Assembly: GCF_032248695.1 (NCBI RefSeq)
Contig: NZ_JAVHXC010000005.1
Location: 124,001-188,000 of the forward strand
Source: Dietzia sp032248695
Lineage (GTDB): Bacteria; Actinomycetota; Actinomycetes; Mycobacteriales; Mycobacteriaceae
Length of the DNA: 64,000 nucleotides
Direction: 5' to 3'
Shown here: positions 18,718-26,776 of the stretch, in pieces
Layout of the letters: each line of letters opens with the position of its first letter
Position numbering within the stretch: the stretch's first letter is position 1
Program-made: the position numbers and the translations under genes
Notes under the pieces: generated by a model
Databases searched by the model: none
What the model was told of the DNA's origin: nothing
What the model saw: only the letters and a program-made list of their open reading frames with translations

Positions 18718-19265
18718 CGCACGGGGTGAGAGGCGTCGGGGTCGACATCGTCGACCTCGGCGCCTTCGCCGCGTCTCTGGCCGAACCGGGGACCCGGCTC
18801 ACGCGGGCGTTCTCGGCCGCCGAGCGGAGGCAGTGTCGTGAACGCGCCGAGGCGCGCGGGGCCGCCCCGGTGGGCGGGTTCTCGTCGTCGTCATCGTCAT
18901 CGCCCGCGTTGTCGCCGCGCCCGACGGCGTCGTCGACACCGCCCGGAGCGGTGACACCCCGCCGCGACGAGGACCCGCTCGCCCGCCACCTCGCCGCCCG
19001 CTGGGCCGCGAAGGAGGCGGTCATCAAGGCGTGGTCCGCCGCGCTGTACGGCGCGCCCCCGCCCATCTCGCCCGACCTGCTGCGCTGGTCCGACATCGAG
19101 ACACTGTGCGACGCCTGGGGCCGGCCGACGGTGCGGTTCGGCGGGGAGGTGGCCCGACAGATCGCCGCGACCCTCGGCGACGACGCGCGCTGGAACGTCT
19201 CCCTCAGCCACGACGGCGGATCCGCGATCGCGTTCGTCGTGCTCGAGGCCCGGCTGCCCGCGTAG
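18714..19265 (+). CDS. acpS: Holo-[acyl-carrier-protein] synthase with a Ser/Pro-rich insertion
   Basis: 183 aa. Transfers 4'-phosphopantetheine from CoA to the carrier domain of FAS-I. GVDIVD near the N-terminus (Mg-binding Asp) and RWAAKEAVIKAW (Glu/Lys motif) are the two AcpS signatures. VSLSHDGGSAIAFVVL is the C-terminal core strand. Between them, about residues 56-85, is an insertion made largely of Ser, Pro and Thr (seven consecutive Ser), making it longer than the usual 120-150 aa. The GTG start overlaps the fas stop (GTGA), so synthase and activating enzyme are translationally coupled. Confidence 0.93.
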   Translation: MTHGVRGVGVDIVDLGAFAASLAEPGTRLTRAFSAAERRQCRERAEARGAAPVGGFSSSSSSSPALSPRPTASSTPPGAVTPRRDEDPLARHLAARWAAKEAVIKAWSAALYGAPPPISPDLLRWSDIETLCDAWGRPTVRFGGEVARQIAATLGDDARWNVSLSHDGGSAIAFVVLEARLPA

Positions 19266-19301
19266 ACGCCCCCGCTCTCCCGCCGACGGGAGGAGGCCGC
19301 C

Positions 19302-20048
19302 TCAGTCGGCCTGGGCCTCCTTCTCCGCCAGCCACAGGTAGGCGGTGAGCATCCGCTTGAGTTCGGTGACGGTCGCGTCGTGCATGTCCTCGCCGCCCGC
19401 CGAGACCCCGGTCTCGCCCGTCTCGCCGCCGGGCACCGGGCCCGCGCTGACCGAGAAGTTCAGCATCGAGTACGCGACGTGGACCAGGACCTCGGCCATG
19501 AACGCGCGCCGCTCCCGCTCCGTGGCGGGCATGAGAGGTGCCAGGACGCTGGCGATCATCCGCGCGATCTCGCGCTCGTTGACCGCGGCCGTCGCGCGGG
19601 TCGCCGGAGTGGCCTGCGTGGCCAACCACACCGCGCGCCGCGACGGATCGCGTAGCCACAGATCGGCCAGGTGGTCGAGGAAGTCGTTGAGCAGCTCCGG
19701 CCAGTCCAGTGCGGGGATCTTCTGCGCGAAGCGCTCGACCTCCTCGATGACCCCGTGCGCGTCCTGTCGGTCGAGCTCGCACACCAACACGTACTTGTTG
19801 GCGAAGAACTGGTACAGCGTCCCGATGGGCACGCCCGCGCGCGACGCCACCTCCTCGCACGTGAACGAGTCGAAGCCCACCTCGACCAGGACCTCCCGGG
19901 CCGACGAGAGCAGGGCCTGGAACTTGCGGCGGCTGCGTTCCTGGATCGGCCGGCGACGGGGGACGAGGATGTTCGGTTCGTCCTGGACGGCCTCGTCGGA
20001 GGTGTCCCGTGACGGCCCCTGGGCGCGCTCGGACGAGTCGGTTGTCAT
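19302..20048 (-). CDS. fasR: TetR-family regulator, FasR-like
   Basis: 248 aa. The N-terminal helix-turn-helix (about residues 35-80; SFTCEEVASRAGVPIGTLYQ) is a standard TetR DNA-binding domain. The long C-terminal all-helical part is the expected acyl-CoA effector domain. Its place between acpS and bcp matches the Corynebacterium glutamicum order bcp-fasR-acpS near fasA, where FasR represses fatty acid synthesis genes; the mycobacterial FasR instead activates fas. It is transcribed with bcp (7-nt gap) and converges on acpS. The palindromes upstream of fas are its likely targets. The direction of control here cannot be read from sequence. Confidence 0.78.
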   Translation of the reverse strand: MTTDSSERAQGPSRDTSDEAVQDEPNILVPRRRPIQERSRRKFQALLSSAREVLVEVGFDSFTCEEVASRAGVPIGTLYQFFANKYVLVCELDRQDAHGVIEEVERFAQKIPALDWPELLNDFLDHLADLWLRDPSRRAVWLATQATPATRATAAVNEREIARMIASVLAPLMPATERERRAFMAEVLVHVAYSMLNFSVSAGPVPGGETGETGVSAGGEDMHDATVTELKRMLTAYLWLAEKEAQAD

Positions 20049-20055
20049 GGGTGGG

Positions 20056-20562
20056 TCAGCCCTCCGCCGATTGCGGCTCGGGGAGCTCCACGCCGAGCAG
20101 CTTGGCGATCATCGCCACGTGCCCCTTGGCGCGGACGTTGTACCGGGCCATCGAGATGGTGCCGTCGGCCTCCACGACGAAGGTCGAGCGGATCACGCCC
20201 ATGACGGTCTTGCCGTAGTTCTTCTTCTCGCCGAAGGCGCCCCACTCGGTGAGCATTGTCTTGTCGGGGTCCGACAGGAGCGGGAACGTGATGTCGTGCT
20301 TGTCGCGGAACCGGGCCAGTTTCTCCGGGGCGTCGGGGGAGACGCCGACCACGCCCAGGCCCGCGTCGCGGAGCTGCTGGAGAGCGTTCTCGAAGTCCAC
20401 CGTCTCGGTCGTGCACCCCGGCGTCATCGCGGCGGGGTAGACGTACACGAGCACCTTCCCGTGCTCCGCGAGGAGGTCCTGCAACGACGTGGGGTTCCCG
20501 TCGGCGTCGGGGAGGGTGAACGCGGGGGCCGGCTGGCCCACCTCGAGCCGTGGTGTGGTCAC
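20056..20562 (-). CDS. bcp: Thioredoxin-dependent thiol peroxidase (bacterioferritin comigratory protein)
   Basis: 168 aa, AhpC/TSA thioredoxin fold. Reduces hydroperoxides. The peroxidatic Cys lies in AMTPGCTTETVDF (about residue 50). It is the only Cys in the protein: the resolving Cys found five residues later in E. coli BCP is replaced by Val-Asp, so this is a 1-Cys enzyme that needs an external thiol, possibly mycothiol/mycoredoxin (inference). Downstream are the conserved PLLSDPDKTM and GVIRSTFVVEADG stretches. It is the first gene of the bcp-fasR unit. The start ATG is clear, in the 148-bp divergent gap to the DUF3618 gene. Confidence 0.93.
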   Translation of the reverse strand: MTTPRLEVGQPAPAFTLPDADGNPTSLQDLLAEHGKVLVYVYPAAMTPGCTTETVDFENALQQLRDAGLGVVGVSPDAPEKLARFRDKHDITFPLLSDPDKTMLTEWGAFGEKKNYGKTVMGVIRSTFVVEADGTISMARYNVRAKGHVAMIAKLLGVELPEPQSAEG

Positions 20563-20710
20563 CGGTGCTCCTGGGGTCGAGTCGGGGCGTCGGACCCTCC
20601 CAACCTATCCGATGCACCGGCGGTCGGGCGCGGATCATGTCGGTGTGCAGTAGCGTGGGCGTGGTCAAGACCCGCGGGACGCCCGCGGACGAGCGATCGA
20701 CGGAGGTCTC

Positions 20711-20986
20711 GTGTCCAGGAGTTACGACAGCATCGAGGGCGATATCGCCAAGGCACGTGACGATCTCGCGACGACCTTGGACGAGATCATCGACCGGGTC
20801 AACCCCAAGAACCTCGCGACCGAGGGCAAGGAGCGCGCGACCGCGGCCCTCAGGGATCCGCGAGTTCTGGCGGTGCTCGGCGGGATCGCCGCGCTGGTCG
20901 TCGGCGGGGTCACGGTGTCCATGGTGAACAAGCGCAAGGAGCGGCAGCGCATCGAGGCCTACCTGGCGGCGCGTCGGGCCCTCTGA
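20711..20986 (+). CDS. DUF3618 family membrane-anchored protein
   Basis: 91 aa from a GTG start preceded by GGAGG. The N-terminal half contains IEGDIAKARDDLATTLDEI, the amphipathic signature of DUF3618, and one membrane helix follows (about residues 51-70, VLAVLGGIAALVVGGV). A short basic tail completes it. It corresponds to Rv2520c, which also lies beside bcp in M. tuberculosis. Topology is probably cytoplasmic N-terminus with a single C-terminal membrane anchor. Function is unknown. Confidence 0.8.
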   Translation: MSRSYDSIEGDIAKARDDLATTLDEIIDRVNPKNLATEGKERATAALRDPRVLAVLGGIAALVVGGVTVSMVNKRKERQRIEAYLAARRAL

Positions 20987-21034
20987 GTCCGCCGCGGCCC
21001 GCCGCGGCCCGCCGCGGCCCGCCGCGGCCCCGTC

Positions 21035-21087
21035 GAGAAGAGCGTTCCGCACCTCCCCACCGGGGACAGGTGCGGAACGCTCTTCTC
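21035..21087. terminator. Very strong perfect hairpin downstream of the DUF3618 gene
   Basis: A perfect 20-bp inverted repeat (21035-21054 and 21068-21087, beginning GAGAAGAGCG) with a 13-nt loop that can itself pair CCCC with GGGG. It directly follows four copies of the 10-bp unit CCGCGGCCCG (about 20990-21030). No T-run follows. It may act as a terminator, but its length and perfection are unusual. Confidence 0.6.
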
Positions 21088-21091
21088 GTCT

Positions 21092-21167
21092 GCGCGCAGG
21101 GTCTCTCGTGGCGTGCAGGGCCTTTCGTGGCGTGCAACGTCTCTCGTCGCGTGCAGGGTCTCTCGTG
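21092..21167 (+). repeat. Four tandem copies of a 19-bp repeat
   Basis: Copies start at 21092, 21111, 21130 and 21149; the consensus is GCGTGCAGGGTCTCTCGTG with one to four mismatches per copy, and a fifth copy starts and breaks off (GCGTTG). The array lies between the hairpin and the tRNA-Lys terminator. No coding frame or known regulatory motif is apparent. Confidence 0.75.
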
Positions 21168-21212
21168 GCGTTGGGGCCGCGATCCCGGGGACCCGGCATC
21201 CCTGCGGACACG

Positions 21213-21244
21213 AAAAAGCCCCGGGTCGTGAGACCCGGGGCTTA
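21213..21244 (-). terminator. Rho-independent terminator of tRNA-Lys
   Basis: Read on the minus strand, the stem AGCCCCGGGTC/GACCCGGGGCT with a 4-nt loop is followed by five Ts. It lies 10 bases after the 3' end of tRNA-Lys. Confidence 0.9.
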
Positions 21245-21253
21245 CCCGTTCTG

Positions 21254-21326
<73 letters not shown>

Positions 21327-21562
21327 TCGCCTCGCCGGCCTGGCGGCCTTGCTTGGTGCGAGAAGAACAGTAACAGCCGCCGGGCCGGATCACGAAATCG
21401 CCAGGTCACGCGGGGTGTTCGCGGTGACACGGCAATGCCGGCGACCCGGCGGCGCGGGGGGTTTCGATATGGAGCACGGGCATCTCTGCAGGCATACTGG
21501 TGTAGACATCCCCCGGTCGTGGCCACGCCCGGTGGAAGAGTGAGTTCGGAAGGGGCCAATCA

Positions 21563-22795
21563 GTGAAGCTGCGCACAACGGATCGGACGGGGCGGCGAGC
21601 GACCGGGGTCCGGTCCAAGGCCCGTCTCGGTCTGACCGTCGTGTTCACCGGCGCGCTGGTCCTCACCGGCTGCACCATCGGTGACACCGCGGGGGAGGAG
21701 CCGGCGGCCGCCGAGGCGCCCGCCGCTCCCGCCGCGGTGATCGACCTGTCGGTGACTGACGGCGCCACCGACGCGAACCCGGCCGAGCCGATCGTCCTCA
21801 CGGCGGAGAATGGCAGACTGGACTCCGTGGTGGTCCGCAACCCCGAGGGTGTGCAGGTCCGCGGCGAGTTCAACCCGGAGTTCACCGAGTGGCGCACCAC
21901 CGAGGACCTGGGATACGGCAGGCAGTACACCGTCGAGTCCTCCGCCACCGACGAGGCCGGCCTGGTCACCCGCAAGAACTCCACGTTCACCACCCTGACC
22001 CCCTCGATCATGACCGCGGCGTACCTCACCACGGGCGAGGGTTCGGTCGTGGGCATCGGGCAGCCGGTCGCCGTGATGTTCGACGAGCCGATCGCGGATC
22101 GTCGCGCGGCCCAGGAGAACATCCACATCACGACCGAGCCGGCGGTCGAGGGCGCATTCTACTGGGTCTCAAATCAGGAGGTGCGGTGGCGGCCGGCCGA
22201 GTACTGGACGCCGGGCACCACGATCGACGTGCACGTGGACATCTACGGCGAGGACCTGGGCGGCGGCATGTACGGCCAGCAGGACGCCCGCAGCAACTTC
22301 CAGATCGGTGACGCGGTGATCTCGCGGGTCGACGACTCCACCAAGATGATCACGGTCGAGCGCAACGGTGAGGTCATCAAGACGATGCCCACCTCGATGG
22401 GCAAGGACGCCACCCCGACCCCCAACGGCACGTACGTGATCGGTGAGAAGCACGCGTCGATGATCATGGACTCGTCGACGTACGGTGTGGCGGTCGACTC
22501 GGCGGAGGGCTACCGCACCCCGGTGCAGTACGCGACGCGCATGTCCTACAGCGGCATCTTCCTGCACGCGGCGCCGTGGTCGGTGTGGGCGCAGGGAAGC
22601 CAGAACACCAGCCACGGGTGCCTCAACGTCACCACGGCGGACGCCAAGTGGTTCTACGACAACGCCAAGCGCGGCGACATCTTCGAGGTCACCGGCACCG
22701 TGGGGGACACGCTGCCGGGTTGGGACGGCCTGGGCGACTGGAACGTGCCGTGGGAGACGTGGAAGGCCGGTAACGCCGACCGCGGCGCGGCCTAG
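21563..22795 (+). CDS. L,D-transpeptidase lipoprotein (LppS/LdtMt-like)
   Basis: 410 aa. A lipoprotein signal peptide ends in the lipobox LTGC (Cys37). Two Ig-like domains (about 60-250) precede the YkuD catalytic domain (about 255-380). SHGCLNV contains the nucleophile Cys353, and FLHAAPW holds the conserved upstream His. The enzyme forms 3-3 cross-links in peptidoglycan outside the membrane. Synteny with bcp and the DUF3618 gene matches Rv2518c (lppS). The ATG has an AAGGGG ribosome-binding site. Its stop TAG shares the palindromic CTAG with the stop of the converging antiporter gene. Confidence 0.93.
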   Translation: MKLRTTDRTGRRATGVRSKARLGLTVVFTGALVLTGCTIGDTAGEEPAAAEAPAAPAAVIDLSVTDGATDANPAEPIVLTAENGRLDSVVVRNPEGVQVRGEFNPEFTEWRTTEDLGYGRQYTVESSATDEAGLVTRKNSTFTTLTPSIMTAAYLTTGEGSVVGIGQPVAVMFDEPIADRRAAQENIHITTEPAVEGAFYWVSNQEVRWRPAEYWTPGTTIDVHVDIYGEDLGGGMYGQQDARSNFQIGDAVISRVDDSTKMITVERNGEVIKTMPTSMGKDATPTPNGTYVIGEKHASMIMDSSTYGVAVDSAEGYRTPVQYATRMSYSGIFLHAAPWSVWAQGSQNTSHGCLNVTTADAKWFYDNAKRGDIFEVTGTVGDTLPGWDGLGDWNVPWETWKAGNADRGAA

Positions 22796-23772
22796 GACGA
22801 CGACGGCGACGACGACGAGGTCGTCGCCCGCCCGCGCTCGGCTGCGGCACGGAAGAGGGCGCGGCCGGGGGCGGCGGAGACGCCGTGCGCAACGGTGCTC
22901 GCCACCACGACGAGCGTTCCCGCGCCGAGCAGCACGGGGTCCGCTCCCGCTCGGCTGGCCTCTTCGGTCAGGTAGAACACTGCGGCCACTCCCACGGGGC
23001 CGAACCAGCCGTGGTAGGCGGCGTCGCGCACGCCCAGGCCGAGGGGCTTCATCACGGCGAACACCAGCGGCGGTCGACGCAGGACCAGGACGCCGACCGT
23101 GAGCCACACGGCGCCCCAGCCGAGCTCTGCCCAGGTGCCCCACGGGATCATCGCCCCCAGGGCGAGGAAGAACGGCAGAACCGCGAACTGGTTGACGGCC
23201 TCGTCGATCTCCACCTCCGTCTTGCGTTCGGAGCCGGAGCTGGCAAGGTTGAACGCGAGTCCGGCGACGAAGGACGCGAACACCCCGTTGGCCTCGATCA
23301 GCCCGGACACGCCGAGGACGAGGATCGCCAGCAGCAGGGTGTACATGAGCATGGCCCCCTTCTCGGTGTCGTGGTGTCGCTCGGCGAGGTGCAGGGCCTT
23401 CGCGGCGGCGACACCGCCGACCACGCCCACCACCAGGGCTGCCCCGATCTGCCAGAGGGCTTCAGTGGCGACCTGTCCGGCCGTGAGCGGAGTGGCCACG
23501 GCCAGGGCGACCAGGACGAGGGGCAGCGCGAGTCCGTCGTTCGCCCCGGATTCCAACGACAGCAGCTGGCGGTCGTGTTCGGGCAGGTCCTCCTCGGCGG
23601 GGTCGCCGGTCACCGCCGCCGACGCCAGGACGGGGTCGGTGGGGCAGATGGCGGTGCCCAGCAGCAGGGCGAGGGCGAACGGGATGCCCAGGGCCCACAT
23701 GGCCAGCCCGGTGGAGACCAGGGCCATCGCGGGCAGGACCACGACCAGGAGCAGCAGATCGAGTGTCGGCAA
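22792..23772 (-). CDS. Cation:proton antiporter (CPA1/NhaP type), N-terminally short
   Basis: 326 aa. Core ion-translocation motifs are present: AICPTDPVLASA and LESGANDGLALPLVLV. Eight or nine membrane helices follow. However, the protein begins at what is normally about the third or fourth helix (VVLPAMALVSTGLAMWALG), so roughly 80-90 N-terminal residues of a usual 400-aa antiporter are missing. The TTG start has a strong AGGAGG ribosome-binding site, and no other frame upstream continues the missing helices, so this may be a genuinely shortened gene. The tail is a run of Thr/Ser. It converges on the L,D-transpeptidase gene. Confidence 0.78.
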   Translation of the reverse strand: MPTLDLLLLVVVLPAMALVSTGLAMWALGIPFALALLLGTAICPTDPVLASAAVTGDPAEEDLPEHDRQLLSLESGANDGLALPLVLVALAVATPLTAGQVATEALWQIGAALVVGVVGGVAAAKALHLAERHHDTEKGAMLMYTLLLAILVLGVSGLIEANGVFASFVAGLAFNLASSGSERKTEVEIDEAVNQFAVLPFFLALGAMIPWGTWAELGWGAVWLTVGVLVLRRPPLVFAVMKPLGLGVRDAAYHGWFGPVGVAAVFYLTEEASRAGADPVLLGAGTLVVVASTVAHGVSAAPGRALFRAAAERGRATTSSSSPSSS

Positions 23773-23917
23773 CGGTCCCTCCTGGTAGGTCGGATCACCC
23801 GCACCCTAGGTCGCCCCTCTCTCGGCCCGCATCCGCATCGGCCCATCGCGGTGTGTCGCCGGGCTCGGCCCGTGCCCGCGGGGTCGCGGCGTGGCCCGGT
23901 CGTGCGACAGTGATCGC

Positions 23918-24913
23918 GTGACACTCGAGCGCGAGATCTCCCGACCCGTCGACCTGGCCCACGGCCGCAAGCTCGCCCCGGACGCCGTGGGCTGGTCCCG
24001 GCGCCCCCTGCACCGGACGCACATCGGCGGCTGGGGGCGCACCAAGCGGTGGGAGTACTGGGGAGTGGTCTCTGATCGCTTCGTGGTGGGCCTGACGGTC
24101 GCGGGGCTGGACTACCTGTCGAACTGTGCGGTGTACGTCCTGGACCGCGCCACGGGGCGGGAGACGGTGCGCGGGGGCGTCCGGCCGATGCACCGGCTGG
24201 GGTTCGGCGACGAGCCGGGCGACGGGTCGGTGCGCGCGTCGGCGGGCGTGGGTGGGGGCCGGGTGGCCATCGAGGTCGACGACGACGACGACGAGGACTG
24301 CACCTCCATCCGTGTGCGGGCGCGGGGTCTGCGGATCGATCTGGAGGTGGGCCGCCCGGGGCATGACTGTCTCGCGGTGGTGGTCCCGTGGAGTGCGGGC
24401 CGGTTCCAGTACACGCTCAAGGATCTGGCGAATCCCGTCACGGGGACGGTGACACTGGACGGCGCCACGCATGACCTCGGCACCGGCTGGGCGGTGCTGG
24501 ACCGTGGGCGGGGGCGCTGGCGGTACGCCACGACGTGGAACTGGGGCGCCGGCAGCGGGGTCGTCGACGGCTCGACGCGGGCGCTGCAGGTCGGCGGGAA
24601 GTGGACGGACGGGACCGGGTCCACGGAGAACGGGATCCTCGTCGACGGCCGGATGCACAAGATCGGCGAGGACCTGCGCTGGAGCTACGATGTCTCCGTC
24701 CCGTCCGCGCCCTGGCGAGTGGAGGGCGAGCGGGTGGACGCCACGCTCACGCCGTTCCATCTGCGCCGCGACATCACCGAACTCGGCGTGCTGGCGGTGC
24801 GCACGCATCAGGCGTTCGGCACCTGGCACGGCAGGGGAGTGTTGGACGACGGCTCCGAGGTCTCGCTCGACGGCCTGGTGGGGTGGGCGGAGCAGTCCCG
24901 CAACCGGTGGTGA
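23918..24913 (+). CDS. DUF2804 family protein
   Basis: 331 aa from the GTG at 23918 (another GTG at 23891 is possible). The opening ISRPVDLAHGRKLAPDAVGW and RRPLHR, then KRWEYWGVVSDRFVVGLTVA, WNWGAGSG and HKIGEDLRWSYD, are the conserved blocks of DUF2804. The predicted fold is a large beta structure. No signal peptide or membrane segment is visible. The role is unknown. It is divergent from the antiporter gene and is followed by tRNA-His on the other strand. Confidence 0.82.
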   Translation: MTLEREISRPVDLAHGRKLAPDAVGWSRRPLHRTHIGGWGRTKRWEYWGVVSDRFVVGLTVAGLDYLSNCAVYVLDRATGRETVRGGVRPMHRLGFGDEPGDGSVRASAGVGGGRVAIEVDDDDDEDCTSIRVRARGLRIDLEVGRPGHDCLAVVVPWSAGRFQYTLKDLANPVTGTVTLDGATHDLGTGWAVLDRGRGRWRYATTWNWGAGSGVVDGSTRALQVGGKWTDGTGSTENGILVDGRMHKIGEDLRWSYDVSVPSAPWRVEGERVDATLTPFHLRRDITELGVLAVRTHQAFGTWHGRGVLDDGSEVSLDGLVGWAEQSRNRW

Positions 24914-24938
24914 CCCCCGACGCACCGCCAAATGGCGA

Positions 24939-24978
24939 ATGGCGGGCGACCCGCACCGAAGTGCACGTCACCCGCCAT
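24939..24978. terminator. Inverted repeat between DUF2804 gene and tRNA-His
   Basis: ATGGCGGGCGAC at 24939-24950 pairs with GTCACCCGCCAT at 24967-24978 (one wobble or mismatch). It could terminate both converging units. No T-run is present. Confidence 0.5.
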
Positions 24979-24987
24979 CGCGGTCGG

Positions 24988-25060
24988 GGTGGCTGACGGG
25001 ACTCGAACCCGCGACAACCAGAATCACAATCTGGTGCTCTACCAGCTGAACTACAGCCAC
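24988..25060 (-). tRNA. tRNA-His(GTG)
   Basis: Anticodon stem CCAGA/TCTGG with loop TTGTGAT (anticodon GTG). Acceptor GTGGCTG/CAGCCAC; the base before it at 25061 gives the extra 5' G typical of tRNA-His, opposite discriminator C. CCA is not encoded. Confidence 0.95.
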
Positions 25061-25134
25061 CACCGCTGCCCTCGCGGACAGCGCTGACGACTTTACCCCC
25101 TAGGTGGCCCCACCGGGAAATCGCCAGGTGGCGC

Positions 25135-25803
25135 CTACTCGACCGGGGGCAACTGGGCGGCGGCCTTCTTGACCTCGTCGCTGGTCGGGCCGGGCTGCGG
25201 GACGAACGCGGTGGCGCGGTAGTACTGCAGCTCGCGGATCGATTCCTTGATGTCGGCCAGGGCGCGATGGGACATGCCCTTCTCGGGCTGGCCGAAGTAG
25301 ATCCGCGGGTACCAGCGGCGGCACAGCTCCTTGATGGAGCTGACGTCGATCATCCGGTAGTGCAGGTAGGAGTTGAGTTCGGGCATGTCGCGGGCGAGGA
25401 ACCCGCGGTCGGTGCCGATCGAGTTTCCGGCCAGGGGAGCGGACCCGGCTACGGGCACCCACTCGCGGATGTAGTCGAGGACCTGCTTCTCGGCTTCGGC
25501 GACCGTGACCGTCGACTTCCGGATCTCCTCGGTCAGGCCGGAGGAGGCGTGCATGTCGCGCACGACGGGGACCATGGCGTCGAGCGCGGCGTCGTCGGCG
25601 TGGATGACGATGTCGATGCCGTCGCCGAGCACGTTGAGCTCTGAATCGGTCACGAGGGCGGCGATCTCCACCAGCCGGTCGTTCGAGAGGTCGAGGCCGG
25701 TCATCTCGCAGTCGATCCAGACGATGCGGTCGTTCTTGGACTCCTGGTGGGGCGTCGGGGAGGACGTCGGGGCAGGGGTCTCGGCGGAGGTCGGCTCGGG
25801 CAT
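25135..25803 (-). CDS. orn: Oligoribonuclease (DEDDh 3'-5' exonuclease)
   Basis: 222 aa. Degrades 2-5-nt RNA fragments and linear dinucleotides such as pGpG to mononucleotides. Exonuclease motif I is WIDCEMTGLD (catalytic Asp and Glu). The middle motif contains GNSIGTDRGFL with Asp. Motif III is HRALADIKESI with His and Asp. An N-terminal extension of about 25 residues rich in Pro, Thr and Ser precedes the domain. The ATG at 25803 is preferred over the adjoining GTG. It lies close to cmrA as in M. tuberculosis (Rv2511 and Rv2509). Confidence 0.95.
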   Translation of the reverse strand: MPEPTSAETPAPTSSPTPHQESKNDRIVWIDCEMTGLDLSNDRLVEIAALVTDSELNVLGDGIDIVIHADDAALDAMVPVVRDMHASSGLTEEIRKSTVTVAEAEKQVLDYIREWVPVAGSAPLAGNSIGTDRGFLARDMPELNSYLHYRMIDVSSIKELCRRWYPRIYFGQPEKGMSHRALADIKESIRELQYYRATAFVPQPGPTSDEVKKAAAQLPPVE

Positions 25804-25849
25804 CACTCGACTATATCGCCGCAGGTTCGCCGGGCCCGCCGGCGGTGGA

Positions 25850-26671
25850 TCAGGCTCCGCCCTGCTGGCCCTCTCCGAGCTTGGCGTAGAACCTGCCGAC
25901 GATCGGGGCCATGAGCCCGCGGGGGGTGTAGTTGCCGGCGACGGACATGGCCTGGCTGAGGGGGCCGGGGACGATGCGCATCTTGTTGCGGGCGAGCGCG
26001 TCGAGCGAGACCCGGGCGGTGTACTCGGTGTCCACCCACAGGCGATCGGGGACCAGTCGGTCGACGAAGGTCTTGTCCTCCTCGGCGATCTCCTCGGTCC
26101 GCACGGGGCCGGGGGCGAGGAGCGTGACGTTGACGCCGGTGCCCTTGAGTTCGCCGCGCAGGGACTCGGAGAACGTGTTGAGGAACGCCTTGGTGGCGGC
26201 GTAGGTGGCGTTGTTGGGGATCGGCATGTTGCCGGCGGCCGAGCCGACGTTGAGGATCGCGCCCGCGCGCCGCTGGACCATGCCGGGCAGCACGGCCAGG
26301 ACGAGGTCGTGGCACGCCACGGCGTTGACCTGTACCTGCTGCTTCTCGTACGCGGGATCCAGGTCGGCGACCGGGCCGAAGGTCGCGATGCCCGCGTTGT
26401 TGCAGAGGATGGAGATCTCCCGTCCGGCCAGCTCGTCGAGGAGCGGCTGGCGTTCGGCGGGGTTGCCCAGGTCGCAGGGGCTGACCTCGACGCTCACGCC
26501 GTACTCGGCCTCGAGCCGGGTCTTGAGGTTGCGCAGGATGCCCTCGCTGCGGGCCACCACGATCAGCGAGTGCCCACGCCGGGCCAGCTCGGTGGCCAGC
26601 GCCATGCCGATCCCGGAGGAGGCGCCGGTGACGACCGCTCGGTTCGACGTGGTGGGCGTGGGCAGTGACAT
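25850..26671 (-). CDS. cmrA: Mycolate reductase, SDR family
   Basis: 273 aa. Reduces the 3-keto group of the condensed mycolate precursor, the last step of mycolic acid synthesis. The nucleotide-binding TGASSGIG is near the N-terminus, followed by NNAGIATFGP, the Ser of LNVGSAAGNMPIP and the Tyr/Lys of TYAATKAF. The C-terminal LARNKMRIVPG and AMSVAGNYTPRGLMAPIVG match Rv2509/CmrA closely. Its presence is good evidence that the host makes mycolic acids. It sits 47 bp upstream of orn on the same strand. Confidence 0.92.
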   Translation of the reverse strand: MSLPTPTTSNRAVVTGASSGIGMALATELARRGHSLIVVARSEGILRNLKTRLEAEYGVSVEVSPCDLGNPAERQPLLDELAGREISILCNNAGIATFGPVADLDPAYEKQQVQVNAVACHDLVLAVLPGMVQRRAGAILNVGSAAGNMPIPNNATYAATKAFLNTFSESLRGELKGTGVNVTLLAPGPVRTEEIAEEDKTFVDRLVPDRLWVDTEYTARVSLDALARNKMRIVPGPLSQAMSVAGNYTPRGLMAPIVGRFYAKLGEGQQGGA

Positions 26672-26776
26672 GGTGCTCCTCGGGGCTGCGGGCGGGCGGG
26701 CCGAGGCTGAGCGTACCGGCCGGGCCGCCGCGCCCGATCGACGACGTGGACCTCACTGTCGGGGCGGGCGGATAGC

